A stretch of 64,000 nt of DNA from Oscheius dolichura (Eukaryota; Nematoda; Chromadorea; Rhabditida; Rhabditidae). Location of the stretch: contig OW051497.1 of assembly GCA_932521035.1 (NCBI GenBank), positions 10,540,001 through 10,604,000 of the forward strand. The letters are read 5' to 3'. Of the stretch, positions 11,545-22,971 are shown piece after piece. The notes beneath the pieces are model-generated. The model worked only from the letters and a program-made list of their open reading frames with translations. It made no database searches and was not told the origin of the DNA. Positions within the stretch are counted from its first letter, which is position 1. Each line of letters opens with the position of its first letter. A program made the position numbers and the translations under genes.

Positions 11545-12360
11545 AAGGGAACGAAAAGTTGAAGACCAAATTCAGCGTACAGAAAAATGAAATAGACGGC
11601 TAGATTCAGTTTTTGATGCTTATTCCGAATCCGCTAAGAAAAAATAGGTTTTGGCTGTTCGTTTTCGAGATATGTTGACAAACAGCTGCTGCCGTTTGGG
11701 CGTGTAGAGCGTTTCGGCGAAGAGTTCTGGAAAATCTGACAACGCCATCGTTTTCCTCGTGGTGGATTACCCTTCAGTGCCAATTTTTATGCAAATCTGC
11801 TGAAAAATGAAGGCGCTGTGACGACAAACGTCTTCGGGCTGGTTCATCAGCTGTCGAATGAAATCGCGCTGTGGCTCTTTTTTTCTGAATATTTTTGTAC
11901 GCTATTAAAAATATTATTTGTTGTTGTTCCATATACAGTTTTTTACGCTGATTCTGAATAGGTTCTAAAAAAATTAGGTAGAGGGGTCAATTGTTGAGTT
12001 ATAATATCAAACATAATGCCGCGTCGCAAAGCGGGAGCCTCAATTAGTGAATTTCTAAAATCCAACTTTCCCATATTGTTGACCACAGTCTGTTACCTCT
12101 AGGTGTCAATTTTCATTGAGATCGGGTTGGAAATGAAGGCGCTACAGCAACAATCAGATTTGGTGTGTCGCGCCCGTGTCCACGCGCTGTGGCGGTCTTC
12201 GTTGCCGCTCATATCTTTTAAAACCTTTGTGTGTGTTTCTAAAACATATTCGCTATATACAGCTTTTACACTGATTCAGAATTGCTAGTAAAAAATCAAG
12301 GGAAAAAAGTTAGTTTTCGATTAGTGGCACCAAACACGTTGTTGCTGTTTTTCTCTTGGG
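11545..12360. repeat. Diverged tandem repeat, period about 325-330 bp
   Basis: Two units run from about 11677 to 12007 and from 12008 to 12329, each starting with CAAACA. Matching landmarks occur in the same order: AAATGAAGGCGCT (11805 and 12133), GCGCTGTGGC (about 11868 and 12187), and ATATACAG followed by a GCTGATTCTGAAT-type block (about 11930 and 12253). A partial copy of the last block (GATGCTTATTCCGAATC) is seen near 11614, suggesting a third truncated unit. The copies are clearly diverged. No coding frame is shared. Confidence 0.6.
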
Positions 12361-12978
12361 TGCGGCGGGCGGCAGCCCCCCGATCAAAAAAGGAGAGAAA
12401 ATAGTAGTGTGGGTCGCTCGGATGGGAAAAGAAACATCCATAGAACAGAAAGAAATGATGAAAAAATATAACTTCCGGCTAATCTAGAGGAGCAACTGCT
12501 ATTTTGGTTGCCAGTCGATTGTCAGAAAAACACGATATTTAGTTTTAGTGGCTCACTGCATTTCTCTCCTTTTGTGGGGCCAGGGAAAATAAATTTCCCT
12601 TCTTTTGTGGGGGAGGGGCACGGCAGAAACTAAATAAGCTTTTGTGGTATGCGAATAGCATACTTTGGGTGATGTGATACCGGGTGATACTTGGTTAGAG
12701 AAGGCAAGTGACTGGCGGAAGATTCTATGTGATTTGATGTTAGAAATAACAGGGAAAACTGGGCAGGTGATAGTACTCTGCCTCCAGCATATTTCAAACA
12801 AGAAACGACCGGCTTTTATCTATTCCATTAATATTAAAGATGATGTGTGTCGAACAATGCCTAGAAATGGGAATGCATTGTTCACAAAAATTAGGAGTTT
12901 GGAAAGAAGCAGTGGTTATGACTAGGAAAATAATTATTCCCGGGAAGAACCAGAGTTCTCCTCATCGGACAGTAATAA

Positions 12979-13175
12979 GCGAGGTGTTTTCAGTTGGCTC
13001 TCTCAAGTGATGCCTCAACAATTTAGATGTTTTCGAGACGATATAATACAATTCTCTTTTTAGATGGGGCCGCCGAACGTTACCGCTCCTATCTTCTTCA
13101 ACCATGAAAAGAAAAGTCACTCGTCCTTCTTTCAAGGCTTTTAAATTAAATATTTATTGTGAGGTCATGTTGAAC
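12979..13175 (+). pseudogene. Broken duplicate of the bbs-8 3' end
   Basis: The segment beginning TGTTTTCAGTTGGCTCTC parallels bbs-8 exon sequence near 10870 (ATGCTTCCAGTTGGCACTT). It then shares CCTCAACAATTTAG, an intron-like TTTTTAGATGGGGCCGCCG matching the bbs-8 last exon, GAAAAGAAAAGTC, and TTGTGAGGTCATGT from the bbs-8 3' UTR. The exon that encodes GKLDQAKSLF in bbs-8 is missing, and there are further internal deletions and frameshifts, so it cannot encode the TPR end. It lies about 1.65 kb downstream of the parent in the same orientation, beyond the tandem repeat. Confidence 0.8.
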
Positions 13176-13229
13176 ACCTGAGAAAATATAACTTTGACAT
13201 CAACACGGTCGAATAAACAATGATTAGTA

Positions 13230-13810
13230 TTAGTGAGAAAGAGTGAAGTTGCGCTCGCAGATGTAGAAGTAGTTGTAGGTGCAGGGATACCAGAAGACGT
13301 ACTTCGTAACCTCGGCAAAGTGGTTATAGTGGGCAGCACATTGGGCAGCACTAGTCCATCCATTGAGGACGTGCCCATAAGGTCTGTTGAGCCAGTTCCT
13401 GAAAAATGACAAATTATATTTTGACCAGATAAATGCTCACATCTCATGGAAGTCAATTGCGTCTTTGGAGCCTTCGGCGAACGTGGCGCTCTTATCCTCA
13501 GCCTTCTTTGATAGCCCTGTCCAGGTCCAGTCGTTGATTGGAGCCCCTCTGATGATGTCTTTCTAAATCGAGAATTGAGTTTCTAAAAAGGGGAATAACA
13601 TACGAATTCGGCAATTGTGTTAGGCAGGAAGAGCTTCGCTTTCATACTACTGCAGTGTCGTTCAGCGTCGTCGAACGAAGCCCTTGTTTCCCTCTCAGTG
13701 TAGAAGCAGGACTCCTTGTACTGCACCCATCCATTGTCGCAAACGTGTGAAGCGGGGGCAGTGGCGACAATCACTAGGACGGCAGCTCCGAAAATGTAGA
13801 TGTAGGTCAT
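13230..13810 (-). CDS. Secreted C-type lectin domain protein
   Basis: Three exons (13810-13604, 13562-13441, 13398-13230) give 165 residues. A signal peptide (MTYIYIFGAAVLVIVATAPA) is followed by one C-type lectin domain. It has the N-terminal Cys motif CDNGWVQYKESCFYTE, the helix Cys in DAERHCSSMKAKLFLPN, the WTWTGL core, and the C-terminal pair AQCAAHYN...YNYFYICERN. The calcium-binding EPN/QPD triplet and WND are not evident, so sugar binding through calcium is doubtful. Nematodes have very large lectin families, many expressed in gut and induced by microbes. A TATAAATA box and GATA-type motifs lie just upstream. Confidence 0.9.
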
Positions 13811-13839
13811 GATGACTGGCGGGTAATATCTGTATTGAC

Positions 13840-13936
13840 AAGCTATTTATACTATCCATAAGAGGCGGGGCAAGAAACATCTAGAGTCATCTCGAACCGT
13901 ACGCAAACAGATAATTAGCCATGCGGACCTGTTTAT
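13840..13936 (-). promoter_or_regulatory. Promoter elements of the lectin gene
   Basis: On the minus strand a TATAAATAGC box lies about 35 bp 5' of the lectin ATG. GATA-type motifs sit further upstream: GATAA at 13909 on the plus strand and TTATCT near 13931. In nematodes such motifs bind ELT-2-class factors in intestine. This is inferred from motif only. Confidence 0.4.
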
Positions 13937-14377
13937 CTTCGGTCTTTGGGCGATTCGACCTAAGGTCAGAAGATATTTGGATTCCTTTAATTAAGGAGGT
14001 TTTTGCTCACTTTGCAGCGTTGAAGCACCAATTCATGCAAAGCTTTAATTGTTCCATTTTATTGTTTGGATAGCAAAAATCGGCTGCTCCCTTTTGGACG
14101 CCAGGTCCAACGCTTTCAGACTCTAGGAAAGTGGTAGTAGTCACAGTTGAGAGCTTTATTTGATCCGCATATTATCATGATATCAACAATCTCGTATCAA
14201 TCTCTGAAATCTGATGATGGCGGTTCTTTGGAACGACAACAACAACATCTCGATCGAAGATTAACTTCTGGCGAATACGGGATTTACTTAGAAAACGGAT
14301 TTCAGAAACCGTAGCGAACAATAGAAACCACCTTAAATAAATACTGCTCCCTGAGATATTTACCACCAAGTCGCTCC

Positions 14378-14412
<35 letters not shown>

Positions 14413-15075
14413 ATCTTATCCCCTTCTTCAGAATATCTTAGGGCCCCCTCGCCTAAATGACTGGCCGTAGGAATAGTAACGGATCCTTTGCACTTCCGCT
14501 CTCACTATTTAGTAATCTAGGCGATGTCCTCCTAGCCCCTGAGACTTTTTCCCTTGATTAAATTGTGCTTTCACATGTCGCCCTCCTCTTTTTATGAGAG
14601 ATCCCTTTCCTCTGGGTTCTATTATGCTTCGCGTGCCCTTCGTCGAACTTATTACACTCCCATTAGTAAAATTGGGGGCAATTTCGGCTTGAGATTCAGT
14701 AAAAGAAAAAAAGAAAATAATAAGGCTGTCAATGTCAGCTTTCCGCCATGGGAGACTTTGTTTCTAACGTTTGGGACTCAACAAGAGTCTAGTAACAAAA
14801 CTTCACATGTCCTCAACGTATCATATCTCTCCCACATTCGGCCATAAACACCCCCCACGTCCTAATTCGAATTCACGGGTCGTGATCGCATGATCCCGCA
14901 CTTGACGAATCCTGCTGCGAGGAGAGAAAGTCAAAAAGAGGATTATCCGGAAGCGTCCTCAAGGCTATGCTGTTCAAGCATCACTCTCTCATGACTTCAA
15001 ATCACGGAGTCCTGCCTCAAGTCAATTACTTTTTTGTAGACCCTGGCTTTGGATGGATATTTCAAGGGTGGGAGG
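13937..15075. other. Intergenic region with a (CT)n microsatellite
   Basis: A pure CT dinucleotide run of about 30 bp lies at 14380-14409. Open frames at 14175-14414 (-) and 14554-14847 (+) are low-complexity or domain-free and are not called. Confidence 0.5.
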
Positions 15076-15625
15076 ATGAACGCCACCGTCCTCGAGAAGC
15101 CTGGCCAGCAGTCGGACAGTCCCTTGTGAGTTGTTTTATTTTCTATTCCCTTGGCGATTGTTATTGGGAGAGTAAGTCCTCGTTGAAACCAACAACCGCT
15201 GCACCAATAAAGTTTACCAGCAACCGTTCGAAAGTTCACATGGTCTTTTTAGACTAGAAAAACCGGACTTGAATTTAGTAAAAGACCGAAGACGCTCCCG
15301 TTTCTCGCTGAACAAATTGAGCGGAAGCAGGCGAGATATGAACTTAATCTGGTGAACATCTTTGAACTCTTAAATTACCTGACACAGTTAAAGGTCACTC
15401 AAAGTTCGTTCCCACTAAAAAAGGAGGAATTTCAGCGATGGCGTGCTGTTTATGGTAATCTGCATCGTGTTCTCTGCAGTTCTTATCCTCGTCTGCAAAC
15501 TGTGTTACAACTATTCACGTCATTTCCCCGGGAAGGAAAGAACAGAAGAGCCGGCCCTCACTCGAGTGAACAGACGATGCATTTCCGTCAAAGGAGTCCG
15601 AGGCAACCGTTTTTCTGTAGCCTGA
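15076..15625 (+). CDS. Small single-pass membrane protein, unknown family
   Basis: Three exons (15076-15125, 15253-15351, 15436-15625) have matching phases and give 112 residues. The start is MNATVLEKPGQQSDSP; a basic stretch follows (KDRRRSRFSLNKLSGSRRD), then one transmembrane helix (GVLFMVICIVFSAVLILVCK). The tail is polar (ending RGNRFSVA). There is no signal peptide, so the N-terminus is probably cytosolic or the helix serves as a signal anchor. Cysteines next to the helix could be palmitoylated. An AATAAA at about 15640, 15 bp after the stop, supports the 3' end. I do not recognise the family. Confidence 0.6.
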
Positions 15626-16219
15626 CCTTGTTCGTCGAATAAAAATTGCTCTCACCTCCAATTAAAAAGTAACCTTCTTCACTCCATCGCAATGTTCTTT
15701 GATTGCTTTTTGCGATCGACCACTATCGCAGTTGACCCGTCTGGGCCGGATAGAATCTACATTCCCGATTTCCGAACCCATTGCTTATTTAGTTATCGGC
15801 GGTCTTTCTGTCGAATTTGTAGACTATAATGTGACCATCGAAACAAGGACCTTTCGGGAGTACATATACGACAGAACCAGATGTCGTCTTATCTCTCTCA
15901 CTGCCGAAAATTTTCTTACTCTTATCGAAAAGACATCACCCCCGCTGGTCAGGTAACCTTTGAGTCTGAGCTGTCTCTAGCACGTTTCCCTAAACCTGGC
16001 AGAACTGGGTCATCTTTTGTAGCAAAGATCACTGACTGAGCATCCTGTCTGCGTCAGTAGAGGCTCATTGCGACCCAATCGCTGTGATTATCCCTTAGAT
16101 ACTCCCTATTTAAAAAGTGTAGTCCAACCGTTTCGTTGCACAGGCCTAAGTCACAAAATTTTGTTTCCACACGCACTGCTCTCTTGATTACATAACCTGT
16201 GCCTTGGTTCGCTGTACCC
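15626..16219. other. Intergenic region
   Basis: Holds the AATAAA of the upstream gene and presumably the promoter of the HAD gene. A TATTTAAAA tract near 16107 is TATA-like. The frame at 15699-15956 has no supporting features. Confidence 0.4.
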
Positions 16220-17176
16220 ATGGCGTCAAGACAGTCTCAATTGCAGTTTCCGATGCCCATCAAGGCCGTTGTTTTCGACTTCGGGGGAGTGCTTCTCTCC
16301 TATGATAAGCTGGACAACCTCTGGCTAGGTTTGTGTTTCTTTCTGTCTATTTAATCATATTCATTTTCCAGACATTGATATCAAGTATAATTTAGAGCGG
16401 GGCAGCGTGGGCAAGATAACCAAAGGTGTGTCTTGTTCTTTTGATCCTTTAGGAGACTCTGTTACAGGACCAGAGTTTTCGAAATGGCTGGGGCCTAACA
16501 GGAATCTCTTCAAGGGGCTCATTACTATCGAGGAAATCGAGGATGGAATCTTCACCGAATACATCAATTTCATGGTTTGACCTTAAAGTGACATTATCGA
16601 GACACATGGTTTTAGTTCGGGACAAATGTCGAAGAGAAGTTGAAGCCGCTTTCACCGGTTCTTGACCCCCAGCTGCAACATGAATACGTAAGATAGGGCC
16701 ATTTCTATATAGGCAATCTTTTTCAGAATCTGAAGATGTGTTCTGTAGTGACTCAAATCCGCGAGATGGGTTACAAGACGGCTCTGCTGACAAATAACTG
16801 CCACTTCGACAAGGGAAGAGGAAATGACGAGTATCCACTATCTCTCTCCTTTAGGACCGCAAACTGGCTCGTCTACCATTTGACATGACCAAATTTGATG
16901 TTGTTGTGGAGTCCTGCCTGGAGAACTTAGCCAAACCGGAACCTGAGATCTACGAGGTCATTATATCCAAATAAACAACAACGGAGGATTTCATTTCAGT
17001 TGACTTGCAGCCGTTTGGGTCTAAAACCAGAAGAGCTTGTTTTCCTCGACGATTTGCCGGAAAACATCGAAGCGGCAAGAAGTCTCGGCTGGCATGCCAT
17101 TCAGGTCGACACAAAGGATGAGTCCAAGGCGATTATGGAATTGGAGAAGCTCTTGGATGTGAAGTTTGCCTTCTAA
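16220..17176 (+). CDS. HAD-superfamily hydrolase (epoxide-hydrolase-N / ACAD10-like)
   Basis: The start is MASRQSQLQFPMPIKAVVFD. HAD motif I is VVFDFGGVLLSYD, in which the second Asp of the usual DxD is replaced (DFGGV, as in soluble epoxide hydrolase N-domains and ACAD10). Motif II is KTALLTNNCHFD, motif III is the Lys in NLAKPEPEIYE, and motif IV is VFLDDLPENIEAARSLGW. The end is LLDVKFAF. Six or seven exons have short introns. Proteins of this group are small-molecule phosphatases, and the substrate is unknown. Motifs II-IV are intact, so it is probably active. AATAAA lies near 17549. Confidence 0.9.
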
Positions 17177-18070
17177 TGGGGCATGAACTTCAACTTCTAC
17201 GCTTTGTTTGCACCGGTTTATGCAAATTGAAATCCCTAACCGTTTTTGTTTCTCTCCTGTCTGTATAATCCTTCTCTTTTTAAAGTTTAGACGGTCACTT
17301 CTTTTGATATGTAAAACTACCTTGATAGGATTTCCATTCCGGCGCCGTAGCGCAGAGATCAGTGGCAAAGCATGCAACCACGTCATCGTGATCTATTCTC
17401 CTGTCCCTTTTCCTAACTGTGTCTCTTATTTCTAACGATACCCTCGTACTTTACTCACTCTTTGATTAATGTCTAATGAATGTTACATTGTCACATCTTA
17501 AACTTTTATTACTATTTTTAGAACCATGTTCTCGTATTTGTCATTAAAATAAAGGTCTTTGTGTATTTTGTCCTATTAAATATATCAAAAATAATCTTTC
17601 TTGACCTTCTCCCTCTGTTATATGGTCCGTGAGGAAGCGGCGCAACCCCGGTGGACGCTGATCGATGTCGCTTATATAGGAGCCAGCTGACAACCTACCG
17701 TATCTCAACCATCCTGCGCGTCATCGATTTTGAAAGTATATATAGACAACGCCGAGGAGCTCCAACCATCGCCCATTTGCCTCCGTTTTTTCAAGTTTAT
17801 AAACAAACATAACTGCTCATTTGATTGTTTATAAACTCCGAATAGATAAACATACTTGACTATCTTGAGAAAGTCGAGAAAAACTTGACTTCCCCCGAGA
17901 AAACATTAAATATTCATTCGCTTTCTTAATCATCTTGTTTATCTTCTACTTTTAGCTATATAATAAATTCCAGATGGCGCCTTAACATTAGCCTGCTGGA
18001 TTAATAATAAGCATTGTAATTTCTACGTGTTCGACGGTCTTTATTTACTTGGAAACTTCAAAAATTGCTC
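17177..18070. other. Intergenic region, AT-rich promoter of the DRAP1 gene
   Basis: Contains the AATAAA of the HAD gene (about 17549) and AT-rich DNA with TATATA blocks near 17738. No gene was recognised. Confidence 0.4.
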
Positions 18071-19232
18071 ATGGATGATCTCAACAATTCTCAGCAGCTA
18101 CCGCAACACTTTTATCAACAGCCAGGTAACCATTAACAATTTATTTATCGAATTTTTATATTTTAGGTACATCAAAAACACAGCCATCCTCATCTCATCA
18201 TGTAACATTTGCTATGCCGGAATATTATCCCCCGGCACAGGGACTACCTCAACCGAATGCCGGTCCTATTCGTCGTCGACGGTATAGTGCAGCTAAAATT
18301 CAACCGGTAAGCTCCATTTCCTATTTGTTTTTAATATTTTTCTATTTTATAGACGCGTATAAAGAAAGTAATGCAATCGGATGAGGAGATCGGCCGTATG
18401 GTTGCGTCCGTCCCGGTTGCCATCGGCCGGGCAATGGAACATTTCGCGGAAAAGTTCCTACTGGCTTCCGCTGCCATTACCCAGTCGTCTAGCTGTCGGA
18501 CGCTTACTCCTTCCCACATGTAAGCGTTTGAACCTCGTATTTTTACAATATCCTTTTATATTCCAGGAAAATGGCAATGGCTACCAATCCCCATTTTCGC
18601 TTTTTGGAGAATGTGTTCCGAGAAGTGCCAGCCCCTGGATTTCATCGCCCCACCGATCTGGCAGTGAATCCGCCCTATAATCAATTGGATGAGACATGCA
18701 TGGTTAGTTCTTTCCCGTCTTCAAAGATTGCTTTCTTTAGCAATACCAGATGATGTCTCCTATAACCACACCGACTTCACTCACATCCCCGATGGAGCAA
18801 GGTAAATTTTCCCTTATTTCCTCAGCACATCCAATATCGCAGGCATGTCACCCGTGCCGTCATCTCCCATGACAGTTTCCCCAATGATGGCGGGCAATGG
18901 CATGCCATTTATGCCTATGCAACCATCATCAATGGCACGTTTTTAACCCGATTCCATTTATTTTTAACGTTTAGATGTCAACGACCTCCAATCCTATGAC
19001 CATCAATGGGAACGAGAGGGAGTCCAAGCCAGTTGGAGAGCCAACGGTCCAGGAGAAGCCGAAACGGGGACGACCGCGGAAGATACGAAAAGAAGAGAAG
19101 TGTATCGACGAGGAGCTTTGTCGGGAAGTCTCCGATAACATCGAGAAGGAAGACAAGGATCGCGAGTTAATGCCGCCGCCTTCGTTGCCGATCGGTGTTA
19201 TATCCAGGTCCCGTACTAAGCAGGTCGCCTGA
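18071..19232 (+). CDS. NC2-alpha / DRAP1 transcriptional corepressor with AT-hook tail
   Basis: After an N-terminal Gln/Pro-rich region (MDDLNNSQQLPQHFYQQ) comes the histone fold. It starts TRIKKVMQSDEEIGRMVASV, continues VAIGRAMEHFAEKFLLASAA and ITQSSSCRTLTPSHMKMAM, and ends with HFRFLENVFREVP. This matches the H2A-like subunit of NC2 (DRAP1), which pairs with Dr1 on TBP-promoter DNA and blocks TFIIA/TFIIB. A Met/Pro-rich linker follows, then KPKRGRPRKIRKEEK, a consensus AT-hook. The junction near 18900-18975 is uncertain: the obvious donor (18940) is one base out of phase with the AT-hook exon. Otherwise the exon phases agree. Confidence 0.85.
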
Positions 19233-19687
19233 TCTTACTATAGTTTTAATTCATTTCTGATATCCTATATCCTCTTTCGAAATATGCTTTGTATTTTCCC
19301 AAGTGGCAATTCTTTTCTGATTTGTTATTCTATCTCATCTATTAACCTCCTCATTGAAAAAATAATCTCCTTGTTTATAAACGGAGGTGCTCGTGATTGA
19401 CTTCATTATTTATAGAGTACTTTTATTTTATTCTTTTTTTTTGTCCTAACTGGTGTAATTCACATTCCCCTATGACTTATTTAGTCTCTACCCCAACTGC
19501 CCGCAGAACCAACTGTTCTCCTGTTTCCTTTCAAACAATACCAATAATATGATTATCTCGACTACTTCGTCAACCAATGTTCCACTATTTACATGAAAAA
19601 TGAGCTTGCTTCTTTTAAGAAACGGGGTTGAATAAAAGGAAATGCATGTTTACATGCCTCGATGAATTCGGCTTTCATTCTGTTTCA

Positions 19688-20336
19688 ATGCCCAACAGCG
19701 ATATTGACGACAACTCCAGTGACGACAGCTTCGAGAACGGTACTTGCCCATTTATTTCGTTGAATTCTGTTTTTAGAAGAAACAAAGAAAATAGTACTAG
19801 ATGTATTAAACACTTTTGATGAGGATTGTGATACTTTGTTGGATTGTGCTGAAGTTGCTTCCTGTCTTAGGGTATTGGGGTTTTCTCCAACCAACACAGA
19901 ACTGGACACTCTTTTTCACCAGGTCCTCTTTCTCTTTTATATATTGTTTGCTTAGATGCCCAAAACAAACGACCTCTATTCGTTCGAGGTGATGGTAAAT
20001 GCTGTTTTAACAGCCACTGCCAACGGGGACTGGGCACGCGATCCAGATACGACTATTGAAAAAGCCTTCGAGGTGACTAATAGCCTCCATTGGGCAAAGT
20101 AAAACGCCTTCAGGTTATTGAAGCCGGGGGAATACTGACAAGGGAGAACCTTATCAGTCAGCTAACGACAATGGGTGCGACCAGATGACATAAGCACACA
20201 ATATGCGGTCTTTACAGGCGAACCGCTGACTAACTCGGAAGTGAAGCAGCTGCTAAGCCACTTGCCGGTTGTGAAAAACGGCCATGTTGACTGTAAAACC
20301 TACATCAAGGATACTTTGAAGTTTATTCAATCCTAA
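19688..20336 (+). CDS. EFCAB2/DRC8-like EF-hand protein
   Basis: An acidic start (MPNSDIDDNSSDDSFEN) is followed by ETKKIVLDVLNTFDEDCDTL, LRVLGFSPTNTELDTLFHQM, EKAFEVIEAGGILTRENL and QLTTMGEPLTNSEVKQLL. The protein ends DTLKFIQS. The order matches EFCAB2 (DRC8), a calmodulin-like subunit of the motile-cilium nexin-dynein regulatory complex. The first loop (DEDCDTLLDCAE) keeps acidic residues at positions 1, 3, 5 and 12; the later loops have lost them. A longer start at 19646 (MFTCLDEFGF...) is possible in the same frame. Nematode cilia are immotile, so a role outside axonemal motility, or centrin-like kinship, must be considered. Confidence 0.65.
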
Positions 20337-20342
20337 ACATTT

Positions 20343-22239
20343 CTATCGTGTTTCCAATCGTATTGGGACTCCTAGAGCCGGGCGGAGAATCATCTCGGCG
20401 CAGATTTTGTTATCCTCGAACTTCTTACTTGAAGTTATTCTATATTTGCGTATAAGCCAAGCTATCAATATTTTCTCCTCGTAGATAGCAAACTTTTGAC
20501 CTGAACTCATTCCCATGACTATAAAAAGCGACCGAATACCTATGCAATTTCGTGGTCCAGCTGAGAAGGGAATGTAATCGTAAGCATGCCTATTTTTAGT
20601 GTTTTCTGGCAAGAAGCGATCAGGATCGAATGCATGCGGATTAGGGAAGGCTTCTGAGTTCCTGTGGATAATCATGGGAGATAAATAGACCAAGCCTCCT
20701 TTAGGAATGATGTAGCCGTCTGAAATAGGCTGTAAACACTTGAAACCTTCACATACCCATATTAAAGTCCGAATTCATTTTCCTTCCAGCAAAGGGGACC
20801 GGAGGATTTAATCTTAGAGATTCCTTCAGTACCCGGTCCAGATAGTTCATCTGCTTGATATCGTCAATTGTGATATCTCTCTTCGAATCGCCTGAACAAA
20901 TAAAAAAAGTTCACAATAGGTGTATTATTAATTAAGTAGCAGCGTATTATAAATTAAGCAGACCGAAAATTTCATACAGTTCCTGATGAACTTTCTCCTG
21001 TATTTCTGGGTGCGTCGCGAGACACCAGACGGCCCACGACATTCCGGAGGATGTTGTATCATGACCTAAAAGTGCAATCTCCGTAGATTGATCGAAACTG
21101 AACCGCCTTACCTTCGAACATGAAAGTGTCGACCTCTTCGCGAATGTCCTCGTCCGTCAGACCATTTTCTTCCCTAGCCGAAAGCAGCATGTCCAAGAAA
21201 GCTTTCCTCTTGGTTTTTTCATCAAAATCGCTTTCCGTGGTGAAGCTCTTCTGTCTATCATGAATGACATCCTTCGTAAAATCGGTCAAAGTCTTCAGAA
21301 GTGTTTTGTATTGGTAGGCATAGCCAGAAAGATACCACACGGGAGCGAACCTGAATTTGAAACTGAGCGCCGCTAAGTATTTGCGCACCATAGCCAAGGT
21401 CTAACAAAGTAAGCCGTTGCGATGTCGGCCATTTCACCAACAGCGACGGCATACGGATGGTTCTTTTCCTTCTGAGAGTTCAGTTGATAACCCATAGCTG
21501 TGTCTAAATATATACCATGTTCGTACCGACAAATACCCCACTTACCGCAAATTATATCTAGTGCACAGCGTTTTATGAAGGGGAAAACGTCAATCTCTTC
21601 TGTTTTATCTGCGTATGGTTCGAGAATTTCCGTAAGGAGTCGGGATTCCCTGTCCATTGATTCTACATATCCGTCCAACATGGTAAAATGGAAGGTAGGG
21701 GTGAGCATCCTTCGACGGGTCCGCCATTTCTCTCCTGTTCTGAATAATGGAAATATCATAAATTATCCTAGTCGCGCTTACGAAATAAGGAGTCCAGTTC
21801 CTAGCCAGGGTAGAATAATATCATAATCGTCGGATTTTGTGATTTCTTCAGTACTGTCGACGAGTTCCTGAATGGACAAGACTGTTTCTGTCTGAAACTG
21901 ATGACCAGACCTTAGCTGCTTTCCCATTTAGTGGAAAAACTTTTAAACTGTACGCAATCCAGAATCTCATGACTGAGTGACCTTTTTTAAGCTGCTCAGC
22001 CGCGTGACCAGTAAAAAACGGCATCCACTCTATGATTATTTTAAAATAACCCTATTCCCAAACTGACCTGAGAAGCCCTGTGGAATTTGAAGACTGTTAC
22101 CAAAAAGGGGAACGGCTTTCGGTCCAGGCAACAAACTACCCAGTTTGTAAACATGATAGAACTCCAGAAGACGTGGAAGACATTTGAAGAGGACGGCAAT
22201 GAGAAGAATCACAATAGCCGCGAGAAGTACTGGACTCAT
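20343..22239 (-). CDS. Cytochrome P450, CYP4-type
   Basis: The start [20 protein letters not shown] is an ER membrane anchor, followed by the proline-rich hinge [13 protein letters not shown]. Diagnostic motifs are [17 protein letters not shown] (C-helix), [17 protein letters not shown] (I-helix, CYP4 type), the ExxR of [26 protein letters not shown], and the haem loop [15 protein letters not shown] with the axial Cys. The end is GVPIRLETR. About ten exons. It is expected to be an ER mono-oxygenase; CYP4-clade enzymes usually hydroxylate fatty acids or related lipids. All catalytic motifs are intact. Confidence 0.95.
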
Positions 22240-22971
22240 CTGGCTAAGAACAGTTAATGGAATTTGGAAAAGGATAGAATGGCTAGAAAACGCGACCAGC
22301 GATAAGGAAACTGTTGATAACCAAACTCTAGTCGTAAGTAATCTCGATGAACAGCAAATAGACTGTACCAATCCCTAATGCTCACACAAGCTAATGAAGA
22401 AATTAGAAGATTAACAGAGATCATCTCAACATTTGAAAATCTATTGGTAACAAGGTAGGTAAGTACATTATGCTTATCGGAACAATATGGATATTGGCTA
22501 GGTCAGATGCCATTGATTTTTGGGTACTTATTATTACGAGAAAGTATTCCCTTTTAACTTAAACCTGTCTATTTACTTCAAAGGGTGAAGTTAAAAGAAG
22601 AGGTAGTGACACCAACATGGCACTTGGACCTGTTTGAACGTGTACACGTGCCGCCCTATCTAACCCCAGTGAACTTTTGGAGTTGCCTGTCAATCTTCGT
22701 TAAACAACAGTCCTTCCATGTCGAACAAATTTCTGACCAAAACACTAACAGAAACTACCCTTTTTGCCTGTTTATTCACGCTCATTCAGTTAGCTTTTGC
22801 TGTTTGTCCAACTGTGTGAAACGCTCTGAGCTTATTTCGTCACTATTTCGTTTGATGCAAAAAGATTACGAAACAAATTTATTAACAACTTTAAACCAGG
22901 CTTTTAATATGTGTAATAACCAGTAATCTTATGTGATTTGTAGAACTTTGATATTTCTCTTCGGCATATAT

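Noticed and set aside
14175-14414. Minus-strand ORF beginning with Arg-Glu repeats
   Set aside because: The repeats are the translation of the (CT)n microsatellite.
15699-15956. Plus-strand ORF of 85 aa between the membrane protein and the HAD gene
   Set aside because: Lies between an AATAAA and the next promoter; no initiation context or domain.
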